This document shows, in pieces, positions 59,395-64,000 of a stretch of 64,000 nt of DNA. Each line of letters starts with the position of its first letter. The stretch's first letter is position 1. The notes beneath the pieces are model-generated. The model saw only the letters and a list, made by a program, of their open reading frames with translations. It made no database searches and was not told where the DNA came from. The stretch lies in assembly GCF_902167145.1 (NCBI RefSeq), contig NC_050097.1, forward strand, positions 113,245,982 through 113,309,981. Reading direction: 5' to 3'. Made by a program: the position numbers and the translations under genes. This stretch comes from Zea mays. Taxonomy: Eukaryota > Streptophyta > Magnoliopsida > Poales > Poaceae.

Positions 59395-61851
59395 ATGGAA
59401 ACGAGATTGAGAGAAAATATATATAGTGATAGCAAAGGGATATGTCCATTCGAACATGTAACTGCTGCCCCTTGGAAAAGATCACATGGTTTATTTTCTA
59501 ACACTCTCCTTGATCAATTCCAACTTCATTTGATCATCCTTCGGTTGTTCTTCCAAGAAGTTATTCTTCTTAAAAAACCTGTGGGAAAAATAAGAAGTAT
59601 ATCATTCTTTTAGATTATGAGTGAAACTCACACCGACTTCCAAAAGAAAGTATTACAATCATCATTCTTAAAACCCACATAGGGAAATAAATGATGAAGC
59701 ATATAGCTTAGTTGATATTAACTCGTTAAAAACTTTGGATGAGAAAACCTCAACAAGACAAAACTCATACAAAAAAAGAGTGTAATATGACGACCCAAAA
59801 TAGGTTAAACATCACGGAGAATTACTTCCTCTGATTCTTGCAACTCTTTACGTCTTCTCTACCAATTCCCTCAACACATTTTTGAAACGTGGAGTATGGT
59901 AGAGATTTTATGAATAAATCAGCAAGATTAACATAAGACTTTGTCTGCAAGATGTTTATATCTTCATTTTCCTGAAGTTCATGGGGGATAAAACAGTTTA
60001 CGAGCAATATGTTTATTAATGTTGCTCTTGATATAACCTATTTTCATCTGAACAACATGAAATAAATTATCCTCACAGATAATGGTTAGTGATTCTATTG
60101 AACTAATACCACATGTTGTGAGGAATTTATGTAGGTTAATAGTACCAATTGAATTCCTCAAAACCCAGTGGAAAAAATAAGGAATACAACCATGGTACGA
60201 TATTGTTCTCCATAGACCTCTAGTCTAGAGAACAATAGTATGTCTACAACCATCATCTCAAAAACCCTAGTGGGGAAAATAAATGATGAGACATACAACT
60301 CAGGCCAATATCTCTCTAAGATAATCTTCTCAGAAAAATTCAAGAAATCAACATATCAGTCGAGTCTCCTTAAAAAACCAACAGAAAAATAAGGTGAATA
60401 CTCACGATCTATTGTTGATCCATTTGAACTCTTATGGGATAAACTCATAATCTAGTTCAAATGCAACAATAGCTATGTCATAATGTATCATCCTCGAAAA
60501 ACTCGTACGGAAAAAAAGATGATACGACATAGGCCTTATGTTGATGTTGCCTCGTTAAAAACTTTGAATGAGAAATCCAAACAGGGGAAAAACTCATGCA
60601 AAGAAAAGAGTACAACATGATGTAGAAACAAGTTCTTCCGATCAAGAGGAAACTTCCCTGATCCTTGCAAATCACTAAGTCAACCCATACCTGCTCTCAA
60701 ACACATTTAAACATGTGGAGTAAGGTAGAGATTTAGTTCGTAACTTGCTTTTATCTAAACAACACAAAGTGATATTATCTTCATAGATAATATGATCAGT
60801 GAGAGTAAAATCATGACCACCACATACCCTCAGTATGTAGTTTATCATTCTGTACAATCACATGAAATGTGCTATAGAATGATTAGTGTAAGTGACCACT
60901 AATATATGTTGATAGATATTTATCAAACAGTATGTCCAACTTACCTGAAGTATGTCATTGATCTTGTACCTAGGGATCTTCTATAGATATCCAATATCAG
61001 CATATCCAACCATAACTATATCAAAAGTACTCTTAGAGAACATAACTCGATATCATGTATCGTTAGCTAGCAAATCATTGCAAAGCAATATCCAACAGGA
61101 TGCTCTTGCAAGATACAATAGCACATCTCATGATCCGAGAGAATCAAATAACCATGATTCCATCATATTGAATTTCTTTAATATATGTTGGATATAGCCA
61201 ACTTTGTATCCAAAATTATCAAGAGAGTTTACTTTGAATTGAAAATCTCTTTCAGATCATATCCTCTATCTTAAACTCCGTCGATAAGTAATGTATGTTT
61301 AGAAATGTGTTGCACACATTTACACTAAACACACCACTCTTCGTGTATCCCTTTGAAAGGAAGGATTCACTAGGTCGATTGTACCATATTCGACCAGGAT
61401 GCTCTAAGTCACAAAGACTTTCCAAGCATTGCGAATTTGTGATTGGTGATTGGGTATGGAATTCTTCAAGACTCCACAAATACCATAATTGAGTGACCAC
61501 ATATACATATGTTGTCACTACATCTATCAACTACACAGATAGATGATTTACAACCCATAGTATTGTATCATAATTTTACTACTCATAGTAGAGGAGAATT
61601 CATAGCATTTTCAAATAATGCTTGGGTTTGCGTAAAAACCCAGTTGCTACTAGCCATGCTTTCTCACCACCTCATTGTTTCCAAGTCCATGAAAACAAAC
61701 TTGTATCCACAATAAGATACCATGAAGTGGAAATAATACAATACTTCTTTCCGATGAGCAATGCTATCTCTTCAACATTATCACTCAACAAGTTACAGTT
61801 TGAGCATACTCGTGCTCGGCTATGGCCATAGTCTTTTGGATCATTTGGAGC
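59395..61851 (-). mobile_element. fossil Ty1/copia sequence
   Basis: Two decayed RNase H ends read on the minus strand. At 60160-59822, in two frames, there is IICEDNLFHVVQM and then ILQTKSYVNLADLFIKSLPY. At about 60857-60675 a shorter copy reads IIYEDNITLCC, then KSLPYSTC. Repeated boundary-like phrases (CTCGTTAAAAACTTTG near 59723 and 60551) and the flanking AT-rich DNA fit LTR or UTR remnants. No intact ORF, LTR pair or TSD was found. It represents one or two old insertions. Confidence 0.6.
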
Positions 61852-63059
61852 TGAAAGGGAAATAGGCTTACACCTTTTCCTAATTGATTTTGGTCGTTGA
61901 ATTGGCCAACACAAATAATTGGACTAACTAGTTTGCTCTAGATTATAAGTTCTACAGGTGCCAAAGGTTCACAACAAACCAATAAAAAGACCAAGAAGGG
62001 GTTCAAATAAAGAGAGCAAAAGACAACCGAAGTGTGCCCTGGTCTGGCGCACCGGACACTGTCCGGTGGCACACCGGACAGTCCAACTCCGAACTTGTCA
62101 ACTCCGGTGTTCACTGTCCGGTGGTGCACCAGGGAACCCAACTCCGAACTTGCCACCTTTGGGAATTCTGGGAGCCGCTCCGCTATAATTCACCGGACTG
62201 TCCGGTGTAGCACTGGACTGTCCGGTGTGCCAGCAGAGTAACGGCTACACAACGCCAACGGTCGTCTGCAACGAGCAGTTAATGCGCTACAGTGCGCGCA
62301 GAAGTCAGAGCAGAGCCAGAAGGCGCACCAGACTGTCCGGTGGCCCAGCTGTCAGAAGCTCCAACGGTCAGAACCCAACGGCCGGGTGACGTGGCTGGCA
62401 CACCGGACAGTGTCCGGTGGTGCACCGGACTGTCCGGTGCGCCATGCAACAGCAGCCTCCACCAACGGCTCCTTTGGTGGTTGGGGCTATAAATACCCCC
62501 AACCACCCACCATTCATTGCATCCAAGTTTTCAGCCTTCACACCTCATACAAGAGCTATAGCATTCAATACAAGACACAAACAAAGAGATCAAATCCTCT
62601 TCCAAGTCCGGAATCACTCCAACCAAATTATTAACTAGAGAGAGACATTTGTGTTCATTGGAGCTCTTGCGCTTGGATTGCTTTTCTTCTTCCTTCTTTC
62701 TTGTGCTCAACTCACTTGTAATCAAAACAAGAGACACCAAGTTGTGGTGGTCCTTGTAGTGGACTTAGTGTCCCATTTGATTGAAGAGAAAGGCTCACTC
62801 GGTCTAGGTGACCGTTTGAGAGAGGGAAAGGGTTGAAAGAGACCCGGTCTTTGTGACCACCTCAACGGGGAGTAGGTTTGCAAGAACCGAACCTCGGTAA
62901 AACAAATCATCGTGTCATCCGCTCTTATTCGCTTGTGATTTGTTTTCACCCTCTCTTTTGGACTCGTTTATATTTCTAACGCTAACCCCGGCTTGTAGTG
63001 TGTGCTCAAGTTTATAAATTTCAGATTTGCCTATTCACCCCCCCTCTAGGCGACTTTCA
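61852..63059 (+). repeat. copia 5' LTR (1208 bp)
   Basis: Starts TGAAAGGGAAATAGGC and ends GGCGACTTTCA. U3 has several ACCGGACAGTGTCCGGTG-type palindromes between 62045 and 62440. A TATA box TATAAATA is at 62488-62495 in the same context as in the first LTR. Confidence 0.9.
62488..62495 (+). promoter_or_regulatory. LTR TATA box
   Basis: TATAAATA preceded by GGTTGGGGC and followed by CCCCCAACC, conserved with 2374-2381. Confidence 0.65.
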
Positions 63060-63061
63060 AT

Positions 63062-63073
63062 TGGTATCACAGC
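63062..63073 (+). other. copia primer binding site
   Basis: TGGTATCACAGC two bases after the LTR end; one mismatch from the initiator tRNA-Met complement TGGTATCAGAGC. Confirms that this LTR is the 5' LTR. Confidence 0.8.
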
Positions 63074-63107
63074 TCGGTACTTCATTAGAGCCTAACCGCT
63101 CGAAGTG

Positions 63108-64000
63108 ATGTCGGGAGATCACACCAAGAAGGAGATGGTGACCGGCGAGAAGCCCGCCACAAGCCACGGGAAGGCTCCATCAAGGGAGTCTGGCAACAAA
63201 AAGAAGGAGGGATCCCCTTCACGCATTAGGACGCACAAGAGTGGCGAGAAGAAGAAAATGAAGAAAGTGGTCTACTACGAGAGCCATTCTTCATCGCCCT
63301 CTACTTCGGGATCTGACGCCGCGTCCATCACTTCTAAGCGCTAAGAGCGCAAGAAGTATAGTAAGATCCCCCTATGCTACCCTCACATTCCTAGACATAC
63401 TCCATTACTTTCGGTCCCATTAGGCAAACCACCGATATTTGACGGTGAAGATTATTCTAGGTGGAATGATATGATGAAGATTATGATGAGGACGAGGTGG
63501 CCCAAATCGAGCACTTCAACTCTCAAGCGACTACTATACTCCTCACCTCTTTAAGTCGAGAGGAGTATAATAAAGTGCAAGGGTTGAAGAGCGCCAAAGA
63601 GATTTGGGATGTACTCAAGACCGCGCATGAAGGAGATGAGGTGACCAAAATCACCAAGCGGGAAACGATCGAGGGGGAGCTCGGTCGCTTTATGCTCAAC
63701 CAAGGAGAAGACCCGCAAGCCATGTACAACCGGCTAAAAACCTTGGTAAACCAAGCGCGCAATCTCGGGAGCTCCAAGTGGGATGACCATGAAATGGTCA
63801 AGGTTATTCTAAGATCACTTGTATTTCTTAACCCTACTCAAGTACAATTAATTCATGGTGATCCTAGATATAAGCTAATGTCTCCCGAGGAAGTTATAGG
63901 AAAATTTGCGAGCTTTGAATTGATGATCAAAGGCTCCAAGAAGATCATCGAGCAAGGCGCCACCTCAACACCCGAGGTGCAACCCGTCGCCTTCAAGGCA
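63108..64000 (+). pseudogene. copia gag, N-terminal part, broken
   Basis: Starts at ATG 63108 (MSGDHTKKEMVTGEKPATSH) with a Lys/Ser-rich leader. An in-frame TAA lies at 63342-63344. Further on, the frame changes near 63480, where sequence expected between the GEDYSRWNDMM part and the VAQIEHFNSQATT part looks deleted. After that the gag core reads SREEYNKVQGLKSAKEIWDV and FMLNQGEDPQAMYNRLKTLV up to the window end. Two independent lesions mean no full gag can be made from this copy. Confidence 0.88.

Larger units (their letters stand above)
61852..64000 (+). mobile_element. second SIRE-type copia element, 5' end
   Basis: 5' LTR (61852-63059), PBS and the start of gag; the rest lies beyond the window. 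It is the same broad family as the element at 1-2945, in the same orientation, but clearly diverged in U3. Confidence 0.9.

Noticed and set aside
63105..63344. GTG start for copia gag
   Set aside because: An ATG follows immediately at 63108 and is the natural start.

Overview
This window looks like a maize (Zea mays) or very close grass nuclear chromosome segment. The evidence is direct: SIRE-type Ty1/copia LTRs of the Opie/Ji type, chromovirus and Tat-lineage Ty3/gypsy elements, a Helitron whose two ends fit the published maize Helitron consensus, and two ordinary split plant genes. Two host genes are convincing. One is a nine-exon TAD3/ADAT3-type tRNA wobble adenosine deaminase subunit on the + strand (29512-56981). 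The other is a three-exon class III peroxidase on the - strand (57685-58993). Nearly everything else is transposable-element DNA, much of it nested.

Layout. 1-2945 is the 3' end of a SIRE-type copia element (pol RNase H end, purine-rich 3' UTR, 3' LTR). It cuts into a Tekay/Del-like chromovirus on the - strand (2946-12046: broken pol and gag, an extra sense ORF upstream of gag, PBS, 3.0-kb LTR). 12082-12949 is an inverted-repeat element with a tRNA-Lys-like sequence in each arm. 12950-15469 is repeat-rich DNA with a 680-bp tandem duplication inside a TIR-bounded unit. 15491-27983 is a non-autonomous Helitron on the - strand carrying gene fragments (an aspartic protease tail, an OCRE-like exon, several unidentified exons). 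It holds a 4.4-kb solo LTR with a perfect 5-bp TSD, which holds a Harbinger-like element (TSD TAA), which holds a small hAT-like element (8-bp TSD).

27984-57684 is the TAD3 locus. The promoter side has a tandem ~130-bp duplication beside the Helitron end. Intron 3 is 23.6 kb because it holds an intact 280-bp TRIM-like mini LTR element and a 22.7-kb composite Tat-lineage element (30970-53630). The composite is two near-identical element bodies joined head to head, with fused or truncated LTR pieces inside but proper outer ends and a CTGTC target-site duplication. Each body has gag, pol with a second RNase H, a 78-bp tandem repeat and a long antisense gene in its 3' region. TAD3 splice phases remain consistent across all nine exons, so the gene can still encode a complete 412-residue protein if the giant intron is removed.

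57685-58993 is the peroxidase. 59395-61851 is fossil copia sequence. 61852-64000 is the 5' LTR, PBS and broken gag start of a second SIRE-type copia element that runs off the window. Family names are recognition from sequence features only; no database search was run.
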